A stretch of DNA of 12,752 bases from NCBI GenBank assembly GCA_003529325.1, contig DPVW01000148.1, forward strand, positions 1 to 12,752. The letters run 5' to 3'. The notes beneath the pieces are model-generated. The model had not been told where the DNA came from. It saw only the letters and a program-made list of their open reading frames with translations, and did not search any database. Positions 6,910 to 12,752 of the stretch are shown here, piece after piece (positions within the stretch are counted from its first letter, which is position 1; every line of letters begins with the position of its first letter). The position numbers and the translations under genes are program-made. The stretch comes from Candidatus Latescibacterota bacterium (GTDB taxonomy: Bacteria; Latescibacterota; UBA2968; UBA8231).

Positions 6910-7671
6910 ATGACGGATCTGATTACAGAGGACCGGCGCGTGCTGGTATTCAGCGCCCACGCAGCGGATTTCTGCTCCCGCGCCGGTGGCACGATTGCAC
7001 GCCTCGTCGATGCCGGGGGGAGTGTCCACATCCATGACATGAGTTTCGGTGAAAAGTGCGAGTCCCCGGCACTGTGGGCGCAACAGCCGCCCCCTGCTAT
7101 CGAGCAGATCAAGGAAATCCGGGGGCGAGAGATGTCAGCTGCCGCCGCAACCCTTGGCGCCACGATAGACTGTCTCGACTGGGGCGACAGCCCGCTGATC
7201 GTCGACGCTGACAGGCAGCAACAGTTGCTCGAACTATTCCGTGCCTTCCAGCCGGACCTCGTGTTGACGCACTGGAAGGATGACATATTGCACCCCGATC
7301 ACATGGAGTGTACTCGTGCCGTGATCTGGGCCAGTCGGTATTGCTTTCGTCCGGGGCTCGATATCGAGTCCCCGCCCTGTCCGTCCCCACAGTTGGTACT
7401 GTACGAAACCACTCTCGGCACGGCACCTGTCGCCAGATTTTTGCCGAATCTGTTCGTCGACATCAGCCAGGTACAGCAGCGAAAAGCGGAAGCCTTGGGG
7501 CATCTGGCCGCGCAGCCGGGTCTGGCTGAACGTTATGAGACACTGGCTGCCTACCGAGCTTTCGAGGCGCAGTCGACGGCATGGATGCAAGGCTGTCAAT
7601 ACGCCGAAGCCTTCGTCCGCCTCGGGACCGAGGCGGCGGGATTTGATGGTCCTGCGGGATTTGGTCCCTGA
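6910..7671 (+). CDS. PIG-L/LmbE-fold protein resembling 4-oxalomesaconate hydratase (GalB)
   Basis: This 253-residue protein has the PIG-L (LmbE) zinc fold. In deacetylases such as MshB the first motif is AHPDD. Here it is SAHAADF (15-21), so the zinc ligands H17 and D20 remain but the general-base Asp is replaced by A19. The second motif HPDH (128-131) supplies H131. The SAHxADF motif and the following SFGEKCESPALW (45-56) closely match, from memory, the Pseudomonas putida hydratase GalB, which hydrates 4-oxalomesaconate in gallate breakdown. A hydratase or related lyase is therefore likelier than a deacetylase. AAGGA lies 9 nt before the ATG. It probably shares a transcript with the SDR. 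The exact substrate is unproven; no other gallate-pathway gene is visible. Confidence 0.85.
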   Translation: MTDLITEDRRVLVFSAHAADFCSRAGGTIARLVDAGGSVHIHDMSFGEKCESPALWAQQPPPAIEQIKEIRGREMSAAAATLGATIDCLDWGDSPLIVDADRQQQLLELFRAFQPDLVLTHWKDDILHPDHMECTRAVIWASRYCFRPGLDIESPPCPSPQLVLYETTLGTAPVARFLPNLFVDISQVQQRKAEALGHLAAQPGLAERYETLAAYRAFEAQSTAWMQGCQYAEAFVRLGTEAAGFDGPAGFGP

Positions 7672-7683
7672 AAATTCTCAGGG
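7666..7683. terminator. Hairpin spanning two convergent stop codons
   Basis: CCCTGA (7666-7671) and TCAGGG (7678-7683) are perfect inverted arms with a 6-nt loop. The left arm contains the TGA of the GalB-like gene and the right arm contains the TGA of the beta-propeller gene on the other strand. No T tract follows on either side, so it would be a weak terminator or mRNA-end hairpin. Confidence 0.45.
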
Positions 7684-8577
7684 CCTGGCGAAAACGAACA
7701 ACAGCGGTCTCGTGTCGGAAGCGTCGTTCACTCGCGCCAGTCCGTTGTTGTCGAGGATGACGTAGACGTGCTCGTCATCCATCGTCAAACCCTCCGCTTT
7801 GCCGTAGGTCATGTCCTCGTAGAGATACTCAGCAGAATTGGTGACATGGCCGAAGGACCAGACATCCTGTTCCTCCAGACCACTCTCATCGAAGGTGATG
7901 CGGACGATGGCGTCGGCGTTTCGTGTCAACGCATAAAGACTCTCGCCGTCGAAGAACAGATCGGAAAAATCCGCTTCCCGTGGTGGTTCGATCACAAGAT
8001 CGGTCTCGGCACACACCATGGGTGAGATCAGCGCCTCGCCCTCCGTATCGACGACGACGTCGATCAGTCCACGTGGGGCCCTTTCGGCGGCGAGCACGAC
8101 TCGCCCACCCCCCAGCAGGGCCAATCCCTCCAACCGGGCATTCTTCTCTTTGAACAGGCCGATCCTGGCGCCCGCCTCTTCGACGCTGGGCGTCACCCAT
8201 GCTAGATCACCGCCAGTCTCATGTACCCGAAGGACCCGGTAAGTCGACTCGCTGAGGATGAAGAAAGACTCGTTGCGGAAGGCAAGCCCCTCGAAGTCGA
8301 GGCCCCACACCCAGGCTCCCGACCACGGCGCATTGAAGGTGATGAATGGATGGAGACGGGCGTGATCGTCAAGCAGTTCAATGCGGCAGATGGTGTGATC
8401 ATGGCGATCACTGACGGTGTACAGCGTGCCATCGACCCAGCACAGGCCGGAGGGCTGCGCGTTGTCGAGGCCTTGCACGGGTAGTGCGGTGAGTAACTGC
8501 AACTCCAGTCGTTCGGCGGCACTCGGACCGGTACCGCATAGGCTGAACAGCAGCAGAATGTTGAGTTCTCGTCGCAT
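7678..8577 (-). CDS. Exported beta-propeller-like protein (esterase-like phytase / SdiA-regulated type)
   Basis: The 299-residue product begins MRRELNILLLFSLCGTGPSA, a typical signal peptide, with probable cleavage after the GPSA or PSAA region, so it is likely periplasmic or secreted. The mature part shows repeated propeller-blade-like strands: PSGLCWVDGTLYTVSD, LDFEGLAFRNESFFILSES, NARLEGLALLGGGRVVLAAE and KAEGLTMDDEHVYVILDNN. The recurring EGL(A/T) followed by a D-x-D or E-x turn resembles the esterase-like-phytase and SdiA-regulated propeller families. I do not assign an enzymatic activity. The start chosen is the ATG at 8577 because it gives a clean signal peptide; an ATG at 8601 adds eight residues but has no ribosome binding site. 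It converges on the GalB-like gene, with six bases between the two stop codons. Confidence 0.75.
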   Translation of the reverse strand: MRRELNILLLFSLCGTGPSAAERLELQLLTALPVQGLDNAQPSGLCWVDGTLYTVSDRHDHTICRIELLDDHARLHPFITFNAPWSGAWVWGLDFEGLAFRNESFFILSESTYRVLRVHETGGDLAWVTPSVEEAGARIGLFKEKNARLEGLALLGGGRVVLAAERAPRGLIDVVVDTEGEALISPMVCAETDLVIEPPREADFSDLFFDGESLYALTRNADAIVRITFDESGLEEQDVWSFGHVTNSAEYLYEDMTYGKAEGLTMDDEHVYVILDNNGLARVNDASDTRPLLFVFARP

Positions 8578-8629
8578 GGGGTCCCGTTTTCCTGTTGCCA
8601 TAAGAGACGTACCGACACCCCGGACGTTC

Positions 8630-8660
8630 CCAGCCAACTTCCCGACAACAAAGTGGCTGG
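8630..8660 (-). repeat. Bulged inverted repeat after the small membrane-protein gene
   Basis: CCAGCC-A-ACTT (8630-8640) pairs with AAGT-GGCTGG (8651-8660) as a 10-bp stem with one bulged A and a 10-nt loop. It begins 18 nt after the stop of the small gene, when read leftward. No T run follows, so it could be a factor-dependent terminator, an attenuator before the propeller gene, or a protein site. Confidence 0.4.
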
Positions 8661-8677
8661 TCGTGCAATACGCAACC

Positions 8678-8803
8678 TCAGTTGAGCATGACGCGCACCA
8701 TAAACAGACAGAAGAAGGCGATGGAGTAGAGAAAGGCGGTGAAAGCGAGTCGATGATAGGCGGTTCGCCGATCATAAGCTGGAGGCCGGGGGCGTATGAA
8801 CAT
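8678..8803 (-). CDS. Small single-pass membrane protein (41 residues), unknown function
   Basis: A 41-codon frame begins at ATG 8803 and ends at TGA 8678. A good ribosome binding site, GGTGAG, lies 8 nt upstream. The N-terminal part is basic and proline-rich (MFIRPRPPAYDRRTAYHR). The rest, about residues 19-40, is a continuous hydrophobic helix rich in Phe, Ala and Leu, with one Arg near its end. By the positive-inside rule the N-terminus should face the cytoplasm. It resembles the small inner-membrane proteins that tune larger complexes, but I recognise no family. It lies between the kinase operon (same strand, 104 nt upstream) and the propeller gene. Codon use and the ribosome binding site support a real gene; expression is unproven. 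Confidence 0.6.
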   Translation of the reverse strand: MFIRPRPPAYDRRTAYHRLAFTAFLYSIAFFCLFMVRVMLN

Positions 8804-8834
8804 GAGTTGATCTCACCCAGTGAGGACGGAGTTC

Positions 8835-8850
8835 CATGTATTACTACATG
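8835..8850. repeat. Short inverted repeat upstream of the small membrane-protein gene
   Basis: CATGTA (8835-8840) and TACATG (8845-8850) are perfect 6-bp arms around TTAC. The repeat lies 31 nt upstream of the small gene's ATG and could be an operator half-site pair or a minor mRNA hairpin. Confidence 0.35.
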
Positions 8851-8907
8851 TCACTACTATCGACACCTAATCGGTCCTCCTTTGTGATCCACCAGCCAAA
8901 TTCTTCA

Positions 8908-9798
8908 CTAGAGCAGAATGTCGACCTCATCTCGTGTCGGCAGTCCATGCTGCCCCCCGAGGAACCGGCAGTTGAGGGCGGCGGTGGCGGCGGCGAAGCG
9001 CAGCCGGCTCGGTAGATCCATGCCTTCGAGAAGCGCCGCGACATACCCTCCGTGGAAAGCGTCACCTGCTCCCGTGGTGTCGACGACTTGTGTGTCGAAG
9101 GCGGGGCAGTCCACCCGTACTCCTTCCTGCAGACTGACACAGCCTCGCTCTCCAAGGGTGAGGACCGCCGTATCAGCGCCCATGTCGATGAGGCGCTGCA
9201 GGATCTCGTCGACGTCGATGTCGGGCAACCAGCGGCGGGCAAAGAACTCGCTGACGATGGCGTGATCGACGAGTGGAAGAAACTCTTCGAGATGGTCGTT
9301 CTGCCAGGTGCCATCAAAAACGACGGCCGCCCCTGCCTGTCGCGCCCACTGCGCCGCCTGCAGGCCCGCACTGTCGGCATCGTCGATCAGCACGACCTGC
9401 GCACCAGTGAAATCCTCCCGTCTCAGGTCGGCCCCCGTCAGTGGCTGGAAGGACTCAGGCCAAGAGAGAAAGCCGCGCTCACCGGAGCGTTCATCGACGA
9501 GCACCGTCGCCACTCTCGACGCACCATCCCCTCGAAGCAGCGGAGAGACGTCGACGCCAAATCTCAGCAACTCGCCGCAGACAAAATCGCCCTCCCCGTC
9601 GTTGCCCGTCTTGCCGATGAATCGAGTCGATACACCCAAACGCGCGAGGCAGGCCATAGCCGTTGCCGCCGGTCCGCCACAGGCACGGGAGTAGGCGGAA
9701 GCTCGCAACGATGCGCCGAAGGTGGGCAGGCGGGGGACACGATAGAGGTAGTCGGTGGTGATCATTCCGACACCGACGACGTCGACGGCTTCGATCAC
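8908..9798 (-). CDS. PfkB-family carbohydrate kinase (ribokinase-like, resembles sulfofructose kinase YihV)
   Basis: This 296-residue PfkB kinase phosphorylates a sugar or sugar phosphate using ATP. The N-terminal PfkB signature includes GGPAATAMACLARLG (about 41-55), followed by GKTGNDGEGDF. The C-terminal signature DTTGAGDAFHGG (about 240-251) contains the catalytic base D246 and the anion-hole GAG. The segment after it (RFAAATAALNCRFLGGQHGLP) and the GGPAATA form recall E. coli YihV, which acts on 6-deoxy-6-sulfofructose; this is recall, not an alignment. The start is GTG at 9798, overlapping the fpg stop as GTGA. The frame runs 42 codons further upstream, but that is shadow of fpg. TAG is followed at once by TGA, giving tandem stops. 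Substrate unknown. Confidence 0.88.
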   Translation of the reverse strand: MIEAVDVVGVGMITTDYLYRVPRLPTFGASLRASAYSRACGGPAATAMACLARLGVSTRFIGKTGNDGEGDFVCGELLRFGVDVSPLLRGDGASRVATVLVDERSGERGFLSWPESFQPLTGADLRREDFTGAQVVLIDDADSAGLQAAQWARQAGAAVVFDGTWQNDHLEEFLPLVDHAIVSEFFARRWLPDIDVDEILQRLIDMGADTAVLTLGERGCVSLQEGVRVDCPAFDTQVVDTTGAGDAFHGGYVAALLEGMDLPSRLRFAAATAALNCRFLGGQHGLPTRDEVDILL

Positions 9799-10709
9799 GA
9801 ACCGTCCGGGCTCATTGACTGGCGGGCTTCGAGTTCCTCGATGGTCTTCGGCCAGTCGTTTTTCAGCATACGCGACAGCTGCCGATCGGCGAGCACCTTG
9901 CCTTTGGTCTGGCAGCGTGGACAATAATTGGTCTCATTCGAAGCGTAGGCGATTTCCTGCACCTCCGTGTCACATACCGGACAGGGCTTACCATAACGGC
10001 CATGCACCGCCATCTCCTTGCGGAAAGCAGTAACCTTTTCGGGAAAGGCGAGCTCCGCCTCCGCCTGCAGACGGGCACACCACTCCATCAATGTTGAACG
10101 TGTCGCCGCATACAGTTGTGCGATCTCCTCGTCGGTGAGACGACTCGTCCACTTCACCGGAGACAGACCGGCGGCATGCAGGATCTCATCGGAGTAGGCA
10201 TTGCCGATGCCGGAGAACAGCCTCGGGTCCGTGAGGGCTCGTTTCAGCGTGTGATTGTGGGCCTGTAGCACCTGGGAGAAGGTATCCAGATCGGCCTCCA
10301 GCACTTCCAGCCCCCCCGGGTCGTGCTCGGCGAGACCGGCGTGGCCACTGACGACGTGCAGGGAGGCACGCTTCTTGGAACCCGCCTCGGTGAGCAACAT
10401 GGTGCCATTGTCAAAGTGGAAAGCGGCGAGGTCGATCTTTCTCGATGGTTTCGTCCCTGCTCTTTTCCAATGAAAGCGACCCGCAATCATCAGATGGATG
10501 ACAAGAAACAGTTCTTCTTCCAGCTCCCAGACGATGCGCTTGCCGAGTCGCCGAAAGCCGACGATCCGCCGGCCTGTGGCGCTGTCGAGTTTTGGTTCGA
10601 AGGTGCGTACAAGGAACGGAGATCGCAGCTGGATGGCGTCGATCGTGCGGCCACCGATCTGTCGCTCCAGGGCGGTCAGGTAGGCGAGTACGTCGGGCAA
10701 TTCCGGCAT
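9795..10709 (-). CDS. Fpg/MutM-family DNA glycosylase (formamidopyrimidine-DNA glycosylase-like)
   Basis: This 304-residue bifunctional glycosylase should excise oxidised bases and nick the abasic site in base excision repair. The mature enzyme begins PELPDV; P2 is the Schiff-base nucleophile and E3 the catalytic acid. K57 (RLGKR) matches the conserved phosphate-contacting Lys. GIGNAYSDEIL (167-177) is the helix-two-turn-helix motif with N170. A zinc finger has C243, C246, C263 and C266. The Arg normally five residues before the third Cys is N258 here, in NETNYC. The MPELPDV start and NYCPRCQTKGKVLADR end mark a subclade distinct from E. coli MutM, whose lesion range may differ. It begins 13 nt after the FG-GAP gene and its stop overlaps the PfkB start. 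Confidence 0.9.
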   Translation of the reverse strand: MPELPDVLAYLTALERQIGGRTIDAIQLRSPFLVRTFEPKLDSATGRRIVGFRRLGKRIVWELEEELFLVIHLMIAGRFHWKRAGTKPSRKIDLAAFHFDNGTMLLTEAGSKKRASLHVVSGHAGLAEHDPGGLEVLEADLDTFSQVLQAHNHTLKRALTDPRLFSGIGNAYSDEILHAAGLSPVKWTSRLTDEEIAQLYAATRSTLMEWCARLQAEAELAFPEKVTAFRKEMAVHGRYGKPCPVCDTEVQEIAYASNETNYCPRCQTKGKVLADRQLSRMLKNDWPKTIEELEARQSMSPDGS

Positions 10710-10722
10710 CAGGATGCCTGCA

Positions 10723-11700
10723 TCAAAATTCTACTGGTGACCACCACCGCAGCGGCTCCCCAGGGCGACGTGGTGCGATCCACATTTGCGGGTTGCCGGC
10801 TGAGCCGGCAAGGGATGCCCCCGACCCAGTGATCGGCGCCGCACCGCGCAGACGCAGATCTCCGTCCAGCCATTCGACGATCCTGACTCGCCCCGTCACA
10901 TCTGTCAGACTCAGCAACGTACGTGGACCCACAGCCACGGCGGAGAGGCTCAGGATTCGCAATCTTTCGCCTCCCATGGACAGGACCTCCGACTCTCGCA
11001 GCAGGCCGCCGCTAGTCGCCAACCGGTGTAGACGCCCACCGATCTCCTCGGCGCCGGTTTCGACGATGAGCATTGGCGCACCAGCACCGGGTGCGAAGCA
11101 CAGATCGCCTATGTGTGCGGCGACCTCCCATGTGTCGAGCAGGTTCAGCCTCACCCCGGAGGGAGACAGATCCACATCGACGAGTTCGACGACGGCGCGG
11201 GGGACTTCGTCGATGAGGGCGCGATGCAATGTGACCAGAGCGAGTTCGTCGTCGCCATCTCCATCGATGTCGGCTGCTGTGATGCGCCAGAAAGATGACG
11301 CCCCGGAGACTGTCGCAACTTGCCGCAAGGCACCGTCGTCGATCTTCAGGACATGCCACTCGTGGGCGCCGAGGACGATGATTTCATCCCGGCCGTCGCC
11401 ATCGAGATCGGCATGGGTAAGATCGTCGGCGACGGACAGTTCCTCTGAGCCGATGGCAACACCGCCGGGTGTCGCATACCAGTCCACACGCGCAGAACGC
11501 GACATGGGGCTACTCTCACCAACCATGCCAGCGAGGGCGGCATCGACACGGCCGTCACCGTCGCTGTCACCGGTGGAGAGCCGGGGACCGGTCAGATTGC
11601 CCGCGGCGAAGGACAGAACCCGGGCCCGCGTCGGCAGGGCGCCGCTGCTCCAGATCGTCACCAGAACCAGGAGACAACTCAGGTAGGAAGGAGTCTTCAT
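10723..11700 (-). CDS. Exported FG-GAP/VCBS-like repeat protein with calcium-binding loops
   Basis: This 325-residue protein begins with a signal peptide (MKTPSYLSCLLVLVTIW, then small residues with probable cleavage near ALPTRA). Three DxDGDGxxD/E loops follow at regular spacing: 45-53 (DSDGDGRVD), 98-106 (DLDGDGRDE) and 144-152 (DIDGDGDDE). They match the calcium loops of FG-GAP/VCBS beta-propellers. The C-terminal half keeps propeller-like strands but loses the loops. Such proteins are usually extracellular adhesion or scaffold factors, and no enzyme motif is visible. It is the first gene of the leftward operon with fpg and the kinase, and is divergent from the M6 protease. No ribosome binding site precedes the ATG, see the shared promoter. 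Confidence 0.8.
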   Translation of the reverse strand: MKTPSYLSCLLVLVTIWSSGALPTRARVLSFAAGNLTGPRLSTGDSDGDGRVDAALAGMVGESSPMSRSARVDWYATPGGVAIGSEELSVADDLTHADLDGDGRDEIIVLGAHEWHVLKIDDGALRQVATVSGASSFWRITAADIDGDGDDELALVTLHRALIDEVPRAVVELVDVDLSPSGVRLNLLDTWEVAAHIGDLCFAPGAGAPMLIVETGAEEIGGRLHRLATSGGLLRESEVLSMGGERLRILSLSAVAVGPRTLLSLTDVTGRVRIVEWLDGDLRLRGAAPITGSGASLAGSAGNPQMWIAPRRPGEPLRWWSPVEF

Positions 11701-11740
11701 GGTGTGTATACTAGGGATATGGTACCCCTACAGCGCAACT
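11684..11740. promoter_or_regulatory. Shared divergent promoter with a palindromic -10 core, possibly leaderless on both sides
   Basis: On the + strand TATACT (11707-11712) ends 6 nt before the ATG at 11719. On the - strand TAGTAT (11713-11708) ends 7 nt before the ATG at 11700. Both share the palindrome GTATAC (11706-11711). This is the normal distance from a -10 to a transcription start, and neither ATG has a properly placed ribosome binding site. The -35 matches are weak: TAGGAA at 11684-11689 for +, TTGCGC at 11738-11733 for - with a long 19-nt spacer. Confidence 0.45.
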
Positions 11741-12752
11741 TGATGGCGATTTTCTCTTTGTTGGTGCTCTCCCAGCAGGTGCAGGCGGCAGATCTGGAAT
11801 GCGCCGGCACTGCGACCCGCCGCGTCTCAGTACAGGCACTGGACCCTAAAGAGGGGGTGCGGGTCCTCGTCATTTTTGCCCGTTTCCTGGACGAGAACGG
11901 ACCATCGACGGCGCCTGCTTTCGGCGCCGATCTGTTCGACCCTGAGTTGCCGGGCAGTCTCACCCACTTCTTTGACGAGATGTCCAGTGGACAGTTCTCG
12001 TTCACCGGTGAAGTGCTGCCGCGAATTTATGTGTCCAAGAGTGGGACCGAAGAGTATCTGGGAGCCAACAATGGCCGCGGAGATTTTGGGCGCTTCACGC
12101 GTGAGATTCTCGCCGCAGCAGATGTCGACGTCGATTTTGGCCGATTCGACAATGACGGACCGGATGGCTTGCCAAATTCTGGCGATGACGACGGCTTCGT
12201 TGATCTGCTGTTGTTGGTGACGCAGTCGACTCCCTCCGGGTTCATTCTGGGGGATGCGGATGGCGTCGCCCAGCTGGGGCTCGATTCCCCCTACTCGACA
12301 CAGGACGTGGCCGCCCTGCGTGGTCGTATCGGGGTACGCGCCGATGGCGGATCGGCCGGTGGCACATTACAGCGTGGGCTGAATTTTCCCGACGCTGTCG
12401 GCATCATCGCCCATGAGGTGGGGCACCTGCTCGGTCTACCCGATCTGTACGATCGAGTCAAGGATCGGGGGGGCATCGTCGAGTTTGGCGATGACTCCGC
12501 CGGCATCGGCTATTGGGGACTGATGGGCCATGGCGCCCGCGGCTGGGATGATCGTGGGGGTCCGACACCGTTCTGTGCCTGGAGTCGCAAACGACTGGGT
12601 TGGCTTGGCGTCGACAACAAGCGGCTCGTGCCGATCACTGACTCCGTCGCGGCTGCCTTTCTTGGTGACGTCAACGACGGTGGTATCGTCTATCAGATGC
12701 CTCTGGTAGACGACGAGTATCTGCTCGTGGAACATCGCAGTGCCGCCGTCAG
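11719..12752 (+). CDS. Secreted M6-family metalloprotease, N-terminal part (runs off the window)
   Basis: This frame is open to the right edge, with 344 complete codons visible. It begins with a signal peptide, MVPLQRNLMAIFSLLVLSQQ, probably cut after VQA or VQAA. The M6 (immune inhibitor A-like) domain follows: VRVLVIFARF, SLTHFFDEMSSGQFSFTGEV, then an acidic DFGRFDNDGPDG stretch that resembles the calcium and D-rich segment before the catalytic helix. The zinc motif HEVGH is at 232-236, followed by LLGLPDLYD, and GYWGLMGHG supplies the Met-turn. It would degrade extracellular or periplasmic protein. An in-frame GTG at 11704, 10 nt after a GGAAGGAG, is an alternative start but overlaps the neighbour's start. 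The C-terminus and any propeptide, sorting or Ig-like domains lie outside the window. Confidence 0.92.
   Translation, partial: MVPLQRNLMAIFSLLVLSQQVQAADLECAGTATRRVSVQALDPKEGVRVLVIFARFLDENGPSTAPAFGADLFDPELPGSLTHFFDEMSSGQFSFTGEVLPRIYVSKSGTEEYLGANNGRGDFGRFTREILAAADVDVDFGRFDNDGPDGLPNSGDDDGFVDLLLLVTQSTPSGFILGDADGVAQLGLDSPYSTQDVAALRGRIGVRADGGSAGGTLQRGLNFPDAVGIIAHEVGHLLGLPDLYDRVKDRGGIVEFGDDSAGIGYWGLMGHGARGWDDRGGPTPFCAWSRKRLGWLGVDNKRLVPITDSVAAAFLGDVNDGGIVYQMPLVDDEYLLVEHRSAAV

Larger units (their letters stand above)
8578..8907. other. Long gap between the propeller and kinase genes
   Basis: This 330-base stretch contains a small membrane-protein gene (8678-8803), a bulged hairpin (8630-8660), an inverted repeat (8835-8850) and a possible 17-codon leader frame (8813-8866). 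No clear promoter with both -35 and -10 could be picked out for the propeller gene. Confidence 0.6.

Noticed and set aside
8602..8775. 58-codon 5' extension of the propeller frame
   Set aside because: It overlaps the small membrane-protein gene and would bury the signal peptide.
9799..9924. 42-codon 5' extension of the PfkB kinase frame
   Set aside because: It overlaps the conserved C-terminal zinc-finger part of fpg; the GTG at 9798 gives a normal family length and a GTGA overlap.
10592..11686. 364-codon open frame opposite the FG-GAP gene
   Set aside because: Ser/Arg/Pro-rich composition and position opposite DxDGDG loops identify it as shadow.
11699..11743. Short frame starting at ATG 11699 after GGAAGGAG
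   Set aside because: It stops after 14 codons and is out of frame with the protease; the purine run may be chance within the opposite coding strand.

Overview
This is a 12.75 kb window of GC-rich bacterial chromosome, probably from an uncultured free-living heterotroph. A short RpoD-like sigma factor sits beside a sulfatase, an amidohydrolase, a PIG-L-type enzyme, an SDR, sugar kinases and exported repeat or propeller proteins. That mix recalls FCB-group or Latescibacterota/Gemmatimonadota-like environmental genomes. This is an impression from gene content and protein style, not a phylogenetic result. No rRNA, tRNA, IS element, CRISPR array or phage gene was seen.

Layout. (1) 125-976 (+) is a sigma-70 family factor, followed by a strong terminator at 1005-1043 that also faces the end of the next, convergent operon. 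(2) 1059-5842 (-) is a tightly packed operon, in transcription order: amidohydrolase/deacetylase-family enzyme, ROK sugar kinase, endonuclease IV (nfo), cytoplasmic sulfatase, then hisE after a 47-nt gap. The first three junctions are all 4-nt stop/start overlaps (ATGA, ATGA, GTGA), so translational coupling is likely. (3) A 243-bp divergent control region (5843-6085) separates this operon from a rightward pair: an SDR oxidoreductase and a PIG-L-fold protein whose active-site motif resembles the hydratase GalB more than a deacetylase. (4) An exported beta-propeller-like protein (-) converges on that pair, and a hairpin spans both stop codons. Upstream of it lies an unannotated 41-residue single-pass membrane protein (8678-8803, -) with a good ribosome binding site. 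(5) 8908-11700 (-) is a second operon: an exported FG-GAP/VCBS-like repeat protein, an Fpg/MutM-family DNA glycosylase, and a PfkB-family kinase joined to fpg by a GTGA overlap. (6) Divergent from it, and running off the right edge, is a secreted M6-family metalloprotease (11719 onward). The two divergent starts share a palindromic -10-like core so close to both ATGs that leaderless transcripts are possible.

How the genes may work together. The amidohydrolase, sulfatase and ROK kinase, with the divergent SDR and GalB-like protein, could form a catabolic module for a sulfated and acylated sugar or aromatic substrate. The sulfatase has no signal peptide, so desulfation would be intracellular. 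This module is inference. The most unusual structural point is that both base-excision-repair genes (nfo and fpg) are joined by 4-nt overlaps to a sugar-kinase gene from different kinase families. Several enzymes also lack an expected catalytic or ligand residue (GalB-like protein, amidohydrolase, SDR, Fpg), as noted in each entry.
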